DNA of 64,000 nt from Planctomycetaceae bacterium (GCA_002726205.1 PBSL01000062.1:1-64000), one strand, 5' to 3'. Positions 27,521-35,650 are shown, counted from the first letter of the stretch. The notes: generated from the sequence alone by a model not told the origin. Translations and numbers: made by a program.

Positions 27521-29383
27521 GTGACCGTTCGATCTGAAGACGCTTTTCGCCGCGCCGTTTCCCATCGCGTGCTGTTCCGGGGCCCTGCGGTTCGCGGCCA
27601 CCTGCTGTGGGCAATCGCGACGAGTTTCGCGATCGCTGCCCTGTTGTCCTCCGCCGTCCTGTTCGAGCGTCTTCTCGCTGGCGGCGGCGAGACGATTCCC
27701 CTTTCTCCTGCCAACCCGGTCACGGCAACGATCGGCTGGCTGCGTGGCCTGTTGCCCGCGGCCCCCCTGGCGATGGCGGCAAGCCTGCTGGCCATCACGT
27801 CCCTGTGCTGGTTGTTGTATCGCCTGTTCGACTATCTCGCCGAGGACGCGGCTCGCGACGTGGGCCGAAACGTCGCCGGCCGGCTGCGACGATCGGTGCA
27901 TCGCCAGCACCTGCGGACAGGTCCCGGAAACCTTGACCGGGCAACTGCCGCTGCGATCTACGACCGGGTATTTGTCGACATCGACGAAATCGAAACGGCG
28001 ACCCTGGCCACGCTCAGACGCTGTGGCCGTGACCCGGTGCTTGCCACGGCCCTGTTGGTGCTGGCGTTGACGATCGACTGGATCCTGGCACTGGAGTGCC
28101 TGTTGCTGCCGGCCGCCGTGCTCTCGTGGCTGATCCTCCGCGACCGCCTCGCGCAGCGGCATCATCGGCAGTCGCTTCATGACGACCGTGTTGCTGCCCA
28201 TCTGCAGATCGTCGAATCATTCGATCGGGTCAGGCTGGCGGTGGGCTATGGTGTCGAGGACTACGCCCGCGACCGGCTTGACGCCGACCAGGCCAACAGC
28301 CTGCGGGAGGCTGCCAGGCGAGATCGACGGCACACATCGGGCCGGGCGATCCGCCAGTCGTTGATTGCGGTTGGCGTTTGCGTGATCCTGTTCCTGGTCC
28401 TCCGCCGTGTCCTGCCGACATCCCTGCCGGGAATTCCACTGGACCTGCCATCGGCGGTCGTGCTGCTGGTGGCCATCGCAGGCCTGCTGGCAACACTGGA
28501 CTGCGGACGTGGGTTTCTGGAAACGACGGGGTCTGCCGGAGAGGCCGCGGTCCGGGTCCACGAGTATCTCGACCGTGTGCCTTCGGTCTCGCAGGCCGTC
28601 GGGGCCAGGTTCCTGCAGCCACTGGCCGGGGAGGTTTGTTTCGAACGGGTTTCGTGGCAATCCCACGCCGCACCCTCTCTGCTCAACGGGCTGGACCTGG
28701 TGATTCCCGCCGGTGGGATCACGGCGTTGTTGTCGACCGATCCTCGCGCGGCCCTGGCCACGGCGTGGATGCTCACCCGGTTCATCGATCCGCAGGCCGG
28801 CCGGGTCCTGATCGACGGGCAAGATATCGCAACCGGGACACTCGAATCGCTACGGGCCGAGGTCCTGTTCGTGGCGGCCGACGGAGATTGTCTCGGCGCC
28901 ACGGTGCTGGAGAACATCTGTTGCGGTCGCCCGGAGCAGGGACTGACCCGGGCCACTGACGCGGCCAAGGCGGTCCACGCACACCACTTCATCACCCGCC
29001 TCCCGCAGGGTTACGAAACACTCCTCCACGACGTGTCGTCGCAACTCGACGCCGGACAGCGATTCCGACTCGGATTGGCCCGGGCGCTGGCTCGAAACCC
29101 GGCGCTGCTGGTGATCGAGGAGCCCGACGAGTTGTTGGATTCCGACACCAAGTCGCTGTTGAGCGATGCCTACGATCGCCTTGCCCGGGACCGGACGATC
29201 GTGTTCCTTCCCGGACGGCTTTCAACAATCCGTCGTGCCGACCGCGTCGTGCTGCTCCACGAGGGCCGGGTCGAAGAAACCGGGGCCCACGAAGACCTCG
29301 TCCGCTCCAGTGACCTCTACCGGCACTGGGAATACACCCGGTTCAACGAGTTCTGCAGAAGTCCCCTGCCGGCCGGATCCTGA
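27521..29383 (+). CDS. ABC exporter half-transporter with degenerate nucleotide-binding domain
   Basis: A 620-aa protein with an N-terminal six-helix exporter domain (helices near 25-50, 75-100, 160-200, 270-310) and a C-terminal ABC domain. The ABC domain is recognisable (VCFERVSWQSHAAPSLLNGLDLVIPAGG; D-loop and H-loop region), but key sites are altered. The Walker A position reads LLSTDPRAALATA (about 401-413) with no Gly-Lys-Ser/Thr. The signature is LDAGQ rather than LSGGQ, and Walker B ends in IEEPDELLD rather than DEP. ATP binding through a P-loop lysine is therefore unlikely. GTG at 27521 is the start, with GGAGG upstream. It lies 72 nt after the permease-like gene and may be a catalytically silent subunit. 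Confidence 0.82.
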   Translation: MTVRSEDAFRRAVSHRVLFRGPAVRGHLLWAIATSFAIAALLSSAVLFERLLAGGGETIPLSPANPVTATIGWLRGLLPAAPLAMAASLLAITSLCWLLYRLFDYLAEDAARDVGRNVAGRLRRSVHRQHLRTGPGNLDRATAAAIYDRVFVDIDEIETATLATLRRCGRDPVLATALLVLALTIDWILALECLLLPAAVLSWLILRDRLAQRHHRQSLHDDRVAAHLQIVESFDRVRLAVGYGVEDYARDRLDADQANSLREAARRDRRHTSGRAIRQSLIAVGVCVILFLVLRRVLPTSLPGIPLDLPSAVVLLVAIAGLLATLDCGRGFLETTGSAGEAAVRVHEYLDRVPSVSQAVGARFLQPLAGEVCFERVSWQSHAAPSLLNGLDLVIPAGGITALLSTDPRAALATAWMLTRFIDPQAGRVLIDGQDIATGTLESLRAEVLFVAADGDCLGATVLENICCGRPEQGLTRATDAAKAVHAHHFITRLPQGYETLLHDVSSQLDAGQRFRLGLARALARNPALLVIEEPDELLDSDTKSLLSDAYDRLARDRTIVFLPGRLSTIRRADRVVLLHEGRVEETGAHEDLVRSSDLYRHWEYTRFNEFCRSPLPAGS

Positions 29384-29429
29384 TCCTTACCCGCGGCACG
29401 GATGACGAGTCCGGCTTTTCGGGAGCCCG

Positions 29430-29458
29430 TTGTTGGCGGATTGAGGCACTGATAGAAT
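29430..29458 (+). promoter_or_regulatory. lipB: candidate lipB promoter
   Basis: TTGTTG (29430-29435), 17-nt spacer, TAGAAT (29453-29458; 5 of 6 matches). It is 40 nt upstream of the lipB ATG. A perfect inverted repeat overlaps its -10 element. Confidence 0.33.
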
Positions 29459-29469
29459 TCCTGTATCAG
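29449..29469. promoter_or_regulatory. inverted repeat over lipB -10 and start region (possible operator)
   Basis: CTGATA (29449-29454) and TATCAG (29464-29469) form a perfect 6-bp palindrome with a 9-nt spacer, centred on the candidate -10 element. The position fits a repressor site, but no regulator gene is adjacent. Confidence 0.3.
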
Positions 29470-29497
29470 AACTCGATTCCTTGCCGATGCCTTCGCC

Positions 29498-30247
29498 GTG
29501 AACCACGCTCCCGTCACCGACTGGAATCCCCGGACCCGCCGGTCCGATTCGCTGGAAGTCTACCTGCTTGGGCGTGTCGATTTCGAATCCGCCGTGCGGC
29601 TCCAGAAGCGATGGCTCTACGAGATCACCGGTCGCCAGGACCGCATGGGGGTCCTGCTGCTGTGCGAACATCCCCCGGTCGTGACGATCGGCCGCGAGGG
29701 AAGCCGGTCGCAATTGACCGTCGACAATCGCGAACTGCAATCGCGGTTGATCGACCTGCACTGGCTGAATCGCGGCGGCGGAGCCCTGGTGCATGCACCG
29801 GGGCAACTGGCCGCTTACCCGATTCTTCCGCTTGACCGCCTGGGCCTGGGCCTGGCCGATTACAGGCTGGCACTCGAGCAAGCCGTGATCGAATCGTGCC
29901 GGGAATTGCGGGTACCGGCAACACGACGCCCCGAGTATCCCGGCGTCTTTTGCCGGACTGGCCAGTTGGCCTGGATCGGTTCGGCGGTTCGATCGTGGGT
30001 CTCCTACCACGGGATGTTCATCAACGTCTCTCCGGCAATGCACCTGGTCCGGCTGGTCGAACCGACCACCGCGTCCGAACCGACGACATCGATTTCCACC
30101 CAGCGGACTCGTCCCACCTCGATGCACTCGCTCCGCGAACACCTCATCCGCCATCTCGCCGGCCAACTTGGCTACCAGCACTGGCACCTCTACACGGGGC
30201 ACCCGTTGTTGACTCGTACCGGGAAGAAGGTCCATGTCTCCGCTTGA
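29498..30247 (+). CDS. lipB: LipB-like octanoyltransferase homologue lacking the catalytic dyad
   Basis: A 249-aa member of the LipB family, which normally moves octanoate from acyl carrier protein to lipoyl domains. The fold is clear: HPPVVTIGREGSRS, NRGGGALVHAPGQLAAYPI (the R-G-G-x-x-x-x-H-x-P-G-Q block) and SYHGMFINVSP. In characterised enzymes a Lys (in K-I/V-A-x-I-G) and a Cys (in P-C-G) form the thioester dyad. Here the aligned positions are Gln156 (GQLAWIG) and Thr190 (VEPTTA). By the known mechanism the protein should not form the acyl-enzyme. Its 3' end overlaps lipA by 14 nt, so they are translationally coupled. It may be a conserved variant or a regulator. Confidence 0.82.
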   Translation: MNHAPVTDWNPRTRRSDSLEVYLLGRVDFESAVRLQKRWLYEITGRQDRMGVLLLCEHPPVVTIGREGSRSQLTVDNRELQSRLIDLHWLNRGGGALVHAPGQLAAYPILPLDRLGLGLADYRLALEQAVIESCRELRVPATRRPEYPGVFCRTGQLAWIGSAVRSWVSYHGMFINVSPAMHLVRLVEPTTASEPTTSISTQRTRPTSMHSLREHLIRHLAGQLGYQHWHLYTGHPLLTRTGKKVHVSA

Positions 30248-31157
30248 CGTGCTGCCGGTCGTGGAAGGACCACGGCGGCGACTGCCCGGCTGGCTGAAAC
30301 GGCCGATGCCCGAACCGGGCATGCTGGTGACCGAGGGCATTCTCACCGACCTGCAGTTGCAGACGGTCTGCGAGAGTGCCCGCTGCCCGAACCGGACCGA
30401 GTGCTGGAACCAGAGAACGGCGACATTCCAGATCCTGGGCAATGTCTGTACCCGGCCCTGTGGTTTCTGCAGCGTGCCGAAAGGAAAGACCGAGAGTGTC
30501 GAAACCGACGAGCCCGAGCGGGTGGCCCAGGCGGCCCAACGGCTGAACCTCTCGCACGTGGTGATCACGTCGGTCACCCGGGACGATCTCTCCGACGGCG
30601 GGGCCGATCACTTCTTCCGCTGTGTGCTGGCCGTCCGCGAACGGACGGGAGCGACCGTCGAAGTGCTGACACCGGACTTCCTCGGCAACGCCCGGGCAAT
30701 CGATCGCGTGCTGGCATCACGACCGGATGTCTTCAACCACAACACCGAAACCGTCCCCCGGCTCTACGAGCGTGTTCGCCGCAACGCCTGTTACCAGAGG
30801 ACACTGGATCTCCTGAAACGGGTCAAGGACCTCGCGGCCGACATGCCGACCAAGAGCGGTCTGATGCTGGGCCTGGGCGAGACACTCGAAGAAGTTCTCG
30901 AGGTGTGTGCCGACCTGAGAGCGGTTGGCTGCGAGATGATCACGATCGGACAGTACCTCCAACCCTCGACCGACCACCTGCCGGTCGAACGGTATCTGCC
31001 CCCGGAAGAATTCGACGAGATCGGCCGACTGGTCGAAACACTGGGATTTGGCATGGTTGCCAGTGGCCCGTTCGTACGGTCGAGCTATCACGCCGGCGAA
31101 ATGGCCAACGCCCTGGCAGAGAATTCACGGCAACGGCGTGGAAACGAGTCCAGCTGA
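30234..31157 (+). CDS. lipA: lipoyl synthase LipA
   Basis: A 307-aa radical SAM enzyme that inserts two sulfurs into protein-bound octanoate. All cluster ligands are present: the auxiliary cluster C-x4-C-x5-C (Cys46, Cys51, Cys57 in CESARCPNRTEC), the radical-SAM C-x3-C-x2-C (Cys72, Cys76, Cys79 in CTRPCGFC), and the C-terminal R-S-S-Y motif (VRSSYHAGEM). The length is typical. ATG at 30234 lies inside the lipB 3' end, with GAAGG just upstream. Its stop overlaps the next ATG by one base. Confidence 0.95.
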   Translation: MSPLDVLPVVEGPRRRLPGWLKRPMPEPGMLVTEGILTDLQLQTVCESARCPNRTECWNQRTATFQILGNVCTRPCGFCSVPKGKTESVETDEPERVAQAAQRLNLSHVVITSVTRDDLSDGGADHFFRCVLAVRERTGATVEVLTPDFLGNARAIDRVLASRPDVFNHNTETVPRLYERVRRNACYQRTLDLLKRVKDLAADMPTKSGLMLGLGETLEEVLEVCADLRAVGCEMITIGQYLQPSTDHLPVERYLPPEEFDEIGRLVETLGFGMVASGPFVRSSYHAGEMANALAENSRQRRGNESS

Positions 31158-31405
31158 TGGCCACGCCGATCCGATTGCCTCAGATCGGTGCGGGCTCGGC
31201 AGAGTTGTCGGTCAGTTGCTGGCTTGTCGATATCGGGGAACTGGTTGACAAGGGCGACCGTGTCATCGAACTGCTCACCGCCGGGATGACGTTTGACGTG
31301 TCGGCCCCGGTGTCCGGGCGGTTGAGTCGAGTCGACAAGCCACTCGACTCCCCGGTCACCGTCGGAGACATCCTGGGCTGGATCGATCCGGAGACCACAG
31401 CGTGA
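31157..31405 (+). CDS. lipoyl/biotinyl-like domain protein lacking the modified lysine
   Basis: An 82-aa free-standing domain with the lipoyl/biotinyl fold: RLPQIG at the start, VDIGELVDKGDRVIEL, FDVSAPVSGRLSRV and VGDILGWID at the end. In true acceptor domains the hairpin reads D-K-A or M-K-M. Here the aligned turn is TAGMTFDV with Gly43 where Lys should be, so it cannot be lipoylated or biotinylated in the usual way. It sits directly after lipA (one-base overlap) and its end overlaps holB as GTGA. It may serve as a structural decoy, regulator or scaffold for the lipoylation enzymes. Confidence 0.78.
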   Translation: MATPIRLPQIGAGSAELSVSCWLVDIGELVDKGDRVIELLTAGMTFDVSAPVSGRLSRVDKPLDSPVTVGDILGWIDPETTA

Positions 31406-32484
31406 CGATCCAATCCACAACGGGCTGGTCGACGATTCGCGGACACCGGGTCCAGCTGGAGTTCTTCCGGAACGTCCTCGCCTCGCAACGGCTCGGCCAG
31501 GCGTACCTGCTGGTCGGTCCCGGGGGCATCGGCAAACGGACGTTTGCCCGGCAATTGGCCGCCTGCCTGCTCTGCCCGGGTACCGATGACGATGTGCTGG
31601 AGTCCTGTGGCGAGTGTAGCTCGTGCAAACAGATCGCCGCCGACTCGCATCCTGACCTGCTCGAGGTGGGGCTTCCGGAAGGCAAGAACTTGATCCCGAT
31701 CAGGCTGCTCGCCGGCGACCGGGAGTCGCGAGGCCGGGCGGGGTTGTGCTACGACCTGTCGCTGTCACCGATGGAAAGCCAACGGCGTGTCGCCATCCTC
31801 GACGCCGCCGATCATATCGAACAGATCGCTTGCAGTTCGCTGTTGAAAACGCTCGAGGAGCCACCGCCCCGGGCGATCATCATTCTCGTGGCCGATTCGG
31901 AAGCGGGGATCCTCGACACCATCCGTTCTCGCTGCCAACTGGTGCGGTTTTCGCCACTCGAGGATGACGACATGATCGAGCTGTTGCTGGCATCCGAAAC
32001 GGTGCCCAATCGCCAGGAAGCCGAACGGGTGGCCCGCCTGGCCGAGGGCAGTCTTTCCACGGCCGCGCTGATGCAAGACCCGAAGCTGCAAGCCTTGAGA
32101 GACGCTGTCTACAAGAACCTGGCCACGATGCCCGTCGACCCGCTCGCGATGATCGACGAAGTCGTCCCGGCCTGGGAGGATCTGGGAGGCGACGGCAATA
32201 CCAAGAGAGTCAACGCCACCTGGATTGCACGGTTCGCGATCGAGTTCTATCGAGCGGTACTGAGGTTTCTGGCCGGGGCCGACACGACATCAACGATCCC
32301 GGACGCCCAACGCTTGTGCCAGTCGATGACCGTCGGTGACACCGCTGCCATCGACCGCATCGCCGCGTTACTCGATCGCTGTCTGGAAGCCGAGCGGGAA
32401 CCGATGTCGAACGTCATGCTGCCATTGGCACTGGAAGCGTTCTTCGCCGACCTGGCAAAGCAGTCGCGAATTGGCACCGACTGA
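31402..32484 (+). CDS. holB: DNA polymerase III delta' subunit
   Basis: A 360-aa clamp-loader subunit. The AAA+ N-terminus is IRGHRVQLEFFRNVL, with P-loop GPGGIGKR (39-46; the usual Thr/Ser after Lys is Arg, consistent with a non-hydrolysing delta'). It has the zinc site Cys58, Cys69, Cys72, Cys75, LLKTLEEPPP, and the S-R-C motif in IRSRCQLVRF. delta' opens the beta clamp together with delta and tau/gamma. The GTG start at 31402 overlaps the lipoyl-like gene stop. The following gene is ricT, an order also known from Firmicutes (holB-yaaT). Confidence 0.88.
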   Translation: MTIQSTTGWSTIRGHRVQLEFFRNVLASQRLGQAYLLVGPGGIGKRTFARQLAACLLCPGTDDDVLESCGECSSCKQIAADSHPDLLEVGLPEGKNLIPIRLLAGDRESRGRAGLCYDLSLSPMESQRRVAILDAADHIEQIACSSLLKTLEEPPPRAIIILVADSEAGILDTIRSRCQLVRFSPLEDDDMIELLLASETVPNRQEAERVARLAEGSLSTAALMQDPKLQALRDAVYKNLATMPVDPLAMIDEVVPAWEDLGGDGNTKRVNATWIARFAIEFYRAVLRFLAGADTTSTIPDAQRLCQSMTVGDTAAIDRIAALLDRCLEAEREPMSNVMLPLALEAFFADLAKQSRIGTD

Positions 32485-32501
32485 CCAGCCAAGACTATAA
32501 T
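32471..32501 (+). promoter_or_regulatory. ricT: candidate ricT promoter inside holB 3' end
   Basis: TTGGCA (32471-32476; 5 of 6 matches), 19-nt spacer, perfect TATAAT (32496-32501). The ricT ATG at 32511 is only 9 nt beyond the -10 element, so the transcript would be leaderless or nearly so. Confidence 0.38.
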
Positions 32502-32510
32502 GTGGCCAGC

Positions 32511-33470
32511 ATGTCCAGTCGCTACATCATCCGCTACGGGGCGACCCGCATCGTGGCCGAGTTCACCGTCCACGACGGCCAACTGCACCCTCGCTCGTCC
32601 CAGGTGGTCGTCAGAAGCGAGCGGGGAATGGAGTGGGGCGAGATCCTCTGCCCCTCGTCGGAGAGTGCCCGCAAGGCGATGGGAAACCGCGACGCGCGGG
32701 GCCGCGTCATCCGCAAGGCCTCCGACGACGACTTCCGTCACCACGATGATGTCCGTCGCCGCGAGCGGGTCGAATTCGACGGCTGTAATGAACTGATCAA
32801 GCAACACAAGCTGCAGATGCAACTGGTCGACGTCGAACATCTCTTCGGCGGCGAACGCATCATCTTCTATTACCTCGCCGAACAGCGTGTCGATTTCCGT
32901 GAACTGGTCAAGGCCCTGGCCCAGCAATACAAGACGCGAATCGAAATGCGGCAGATCGGTGTTCGGGACGAAGCCAAGTTGCTGGCCGATTTCGGAGATT
33001 GCGGAAAACCGGTCTGCTGCAACACGCACCTGCGGTCGATGCCGCCGGTGGCGATGAAGATGGCCAAGCTGCAGAAGGCCACGCTCGACCCCAACAAGAT
33101 CTCCGGTCGCTGCGGTCGGCTGAAATGCTGCCTGAGGTTCGAGTACGACACCTACGAGGAATTTCGCCGCGAGCTGCCCCGGGCGGGGTCCACGGTCGTC
33201 ACCCGGACCGGGCAGGGACGTGTCCTGGCCCAGGAGATCCTGGCCCGCAAGATCCTGGTCGCGTTCGAGGACAAGCAGACGGCCCTGGTCGACCTCTCGG
33301 ACGTGGTGACGGTGATCTCGGGAAACTCGGGAGGCGGAAAACAGTCGCCCAGGAAGAACAAGGACCAGCCGGACAAGCCGAAGAACAAACCGTCCGAGAA
33401 GCCGGTCGACCCGTCATCGGCGGCAACACCCCCGTCCGGCAAATCCCCAGAATCCGACCGGGCCGAATAA
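32511..33470 (+). CDS. ricT: PSP1/RicT-family regulatory iron-sulfur protein
   Basis: A 319-aa protein of the PSP1/RicT (YaaT) family. The conserved Cys-rich core is visible as CGKPVCCNTHL and GRCGRLKCCLRFEYDTYEEF; in Bacillus RicT such cysteines help hold Fe-S clusters in the RicAFT complex, which stimulates RNase Y-dependent mRNA maturation. VDFRELVKALAQQYKTRIEMRQIG is also a family block. The C-terminal 50 residues are a Lys/Pro-rich disordered tail. ATG at 32511 is preferred over a GTG three codons upstream. No ricA or ricF homologue is nearby. Confidence 0.88.
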   Translation: MSSRYIIRYGATRIVAEFTVHDGQLHPRSSQVVVRSERGMEWGEILCPSSESARKAMGNRDARGRVIRKASDDDFRHHDDVRRRERVEFDGCNELIKQHKLQMQLVDVEHLFGGERIIFYYLAEQRVDFRELVKALAQQYKTRIEMRQIGVRDEAKLLADFGDCGKPVCCNTHLRSMPPVAMKMAKLQKATLDPNKISGRCGRLKCCLRFEYDTYEEFRRELPRAGSTVVTRTGQGRVLAQEILARKILVAFEDKQTALVDLSDVVTVISGNSGGGKQSPRKNKDQPDKPKNKPSEKPVDPSSAATPPSGKSPESDRAE

Positions 33471-33502
33471 AGAGCGAACTACAGGCCACCCTGGTCTCGG
33501 TG

Positions 33503-33508
33503 TATAAT
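33503..33508 (+). promoter_or_regulatory. consensus -10 (TATAAT) before the Minf_1886 gene
   Basis: A perfect TATAAT in the 115-nt gap after ricT, 77 nt before the next ATG. The -35 position at 17 nt (TACAGG) is poor, so this rests on the -10 alone. Confidence 0.3.
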
Positions 33509-33585
33509 GCTGGCATTGTCGGTGGGGCACATTGACCGACAGGAAGCCCGATGTTTGACTCTTTGCAACGAGTGATGGATTTGGC

Positions 33586-34017
33586 ATGAGCGTTTCGCCT
33601 CGTGACATTTCGCTGCGATCTGGGTTTCATCCAGACGCTTTCGATTTCCTGAAGATCGCCCTGCGGTACACCGTCCACATTTCGACGCGCGTTACCACCC
33701 GTGGCGACATTCCCCAGGACGACGAACCCGACCGTGACAGCTCCGATGAATCACAGCACGTGACCGGCCCGGAACTGCTGGAAGGCATCCGCTGTTACGC
33801 GCTCGAGCAGTTTGGACTGCTCACCGTCGTCGTCTTCGATCACTGGGGCATTCGCTGCACCGAGGATTTTGGCCGGATGGTGTTCGACCTGATTGATCGA
33901 GGCGAGATGTTCAAGACCGACCGGGATCAACTCAGTGATTTCTCGAACGTCTACTCGTTCGAGCAGGTCTTCGATCGCGACTACGAAATTGACACCTCTC
34001 CCGCGTTCAGCCACTGA
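33586..34017 (+). CDS. Minf_1886-family protein
   Basis: A 143-aa soluble protein of the uncharacterised Minf_1886 family. The family core is HVTGPELLEGIRCYALEQFGLLT, followed by WGIRCTEDFGRMVFDLIDRGEMFKT and the C-terminal aromatic-acidic region YSFEQVFDRDYEI. It is found mainly in planctomycetes, verrucomicrobia and relatives; no function is known. It follows ricT on the same strand and has its own possible -10 element. Confidence 0.8.
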   Translation: MSVSPRDISLRSGFHPDAFDFLKIALRYTVHISTRVTTRGDIPQDDEPDRDSSDESQHVTGPELLEGIRCYALEQFGLLTVVVFDHWGIRCTEDFGRMVFDLIDRGEMFKTDRDQLSDFSNVYSFEQVFDRDYEIDTSPAFSH

Positions 34018-34025
34018 GCCTGCCG

Positions 34026-34505
34026 ATGCTCGCAAAGGACCGGCGACGCATCGTCCTGATCGTCTCTGCTGCGGCCGTTTCATGGTGGGTCGCCCTGGGC
34101 TTGATGGCCGCATTGACGGCCAACCCCGTGGTGCTCAACCCGGCCCAGTTTTCCCAGGCCCGTCTTGTCATCGAGGGCCGGCTGTCGGGCGAGCGGGCTG
34201 AAACGATCGATGTCCTGCGGGTCTTTGCCTGCAACACGATCAAGGAACCCGATGGCCCGCTTTCGGTCGTCAATCTCGATCAACTCCGGACCACGCTCGA
34301 AGCCGACCGGTCCTACCTGGTGCCCCTTAACCCAACCGGCAAGGGCACCTGGAAGATCCTCGGGTTGAAGACCTTGTCGCCACGGGACGGCCCGTCTCGA
34401 CCGATCATCTATCCCGCTGACGACGTCACCCGTGAGCAACTCGAGGAAATCCTCAGGCGGAGCCGCAAACGGAATCGCCAGTCGGTGATGGTGACCGCCC
34501 GGTGA
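34026..34505 (+). CDS. small membrane-anchored protein of unknown function
   Basis: A 159-aa protein with a single N-terminal membrane anchor (IVLIVSAAAVSWWVALGLMAAL, about 9-30) and an extracytoplasmic domain that may be OB-like, judged only from alternating beta character (ARLVIEGRLSGERAETIDVLRVF ... YLVPL). The C-terminus is basic (ILRRSRKRNRQ). It starts 8 nt after the Minf_1886 stop and its stop overlaps the GTG of the enolase-superfamily gene (GTGA). I do not recognise the family. Confidence 0.65.
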   Translation: MLAKDRRRIVLIVSAAAVSWWVALGLMAALTANPVVLNPAQFSQARLVIEGRLSGERAETIDVLRVFACNTIKEPDGPLSVVNLDQLRTTLEADRSYLVPLNPTGKGTWKILGLKTLSPRDGPSRPIIYPADDVTREQLEEILRRSRKRNRQSVMVTAR

Positions 34506-35644
34506 CAAGGCTCGCCTCCGTCTGTGCCGACTGCTTTCGCATTCCCCTGCCGACGGCCGTGTCGGATTCGACTCACGGCACGATCGAAGCCTTCCAGTTG
34601 ATCACGGTTCGCCTGACCGACACCGACGGGGCAACCGGCCTCGGCTACACGTTCACGGTGGGCCAGGGCGGCACGGCCGTGCGTGCCCTGCTGCAGGACG
34701 ACCTGGCCGACTGGCTGGTGGAGTGGCCAGGCGAGGAAATCGGTGAGTTGTGGCAGCGAATGTGGTGGCGGCTGCACTGGGTGGGCCGCGGGGGGGTTGC
34801 CAGTTTTGCCATGGCGGCCGTCGACATCGCGATGTGGGACCTGCAGGCCCGGCGGGCCGGACGGCCGCTGTGGAAGCATCTTCGAGAAACCGTCGACTGG
34901 TTGACCCCGGCCGATTCTCCACCGGTCGTCACGCCCTATGCCGGTGGCATCGATCTCGAGGATCCCGTCGACGTGCTGTTGGAGCGGACACAGGAGCGAA
35001 TCGCGTCGGGATTTCGAGCGATCAAGATGAAGGTCGGTCGACCGCAACTGGCCGAGGATGTCGCGCGGGTGACGGCGATGCGCGAGACGGTTGGCCCGGA
35101 GATCCCGCTGATGGTCGATGCCAACATGCGATGGTCAGTCGACGAGGCGATCACGGCAGCCCGGGCACTCGACGGACTCGACCTCACCTGGTTGGAAGAG
35201 CCGACGGCTCCCGAGGACTGGGACGGCCACGCCAGGATCGCCTCGGAGGGCGGATTGCCCATAGCGGCTGGAGAAAACCTGCACTCGGTGGCCGAGTTCC
35301 GCGAATTGATCACCCGCGGGGCCATATCCTACCCCGAACCCGACGTGGCGACGGTGGGAGGCATCACGCCATGGCTGGAGGTGGCGAGAATGGCCGCCGA
35401 GCGGGGACTGCCGGTGACCACCCACGGTGTTCACGACCTGCACGTGCACCTGCTGGCCGCGGTGGATCACGCCAGTTTCCTTGAGGTCCACGGCTTCGGC
35501 CTCGAGCGGTTCATCACCGACCCGCTGCTGATCACCGACGGCCGGGCCCGGATCCCCGACCGCCCCGGCCACGGGGTCGCACTGGACTGGAACCGGCTTT
35601 CCCGGCACCGCGAAATTCCGGGATCCCGTCCCACGCAGGACTGA
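34502..35644 (+). CDS. enolase-superfamily (mandelate racemase/muconate lactonizing) enzyme
   Basis: A 380-aa enzyme of the MR/MLE type with a full active site: Lys175 and Lys177 in AIKMKVG, metal ligands Asp206 (VDANMRW), Glu232 (WLEEPT) and Glu258 (AAGENLHS), and the general acid/base His308 in TTHGVHDLHVH near Asp281. This mandelate-racemase-type arrangement abstracts the alpha-proton of a carboxylic acid, typically an acid-sugar dehydration or racemisation. The exact substrate cannot be told. GTG at 34502 overlaps the preceding stop. It converges on the sialidase-like gene with a 6-nt gap. Confidence 0.87.
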   Translation: MTRLASVCADCFRIPLPTAVSDSTHGTIEAFQLITVRLTDTDGATGLGYTFTVGQGGTAVRALLQDDLADWLVEWPGEEIGELWQRMWWRLHWVGRGGVASFAMAAVDIAMWDLQARRAGRPLWKHLRETVDWLTPADSPPVVTPYAGGIDLEDPVDVLLERTQERIASGFRAIKMKVGRPQLAEDVARVTAMRETVGPEIPLMVDANMRWSVDEAITAARALDGLDLTWLEEPTAPEDWDGHARIASEGGLPIAAGENLHSVAEFRELITRGAISYPEPDVATVGGITPWLEVARMAAERGLPVTTHGVHDLHVHLLAAVDHASFLEVHGFGLERFITDPLLITDGRARIPDRPGHGVALDWNRLSRHREIPGSRPTQD

Positions 35645-35650
35645 TCCTCC

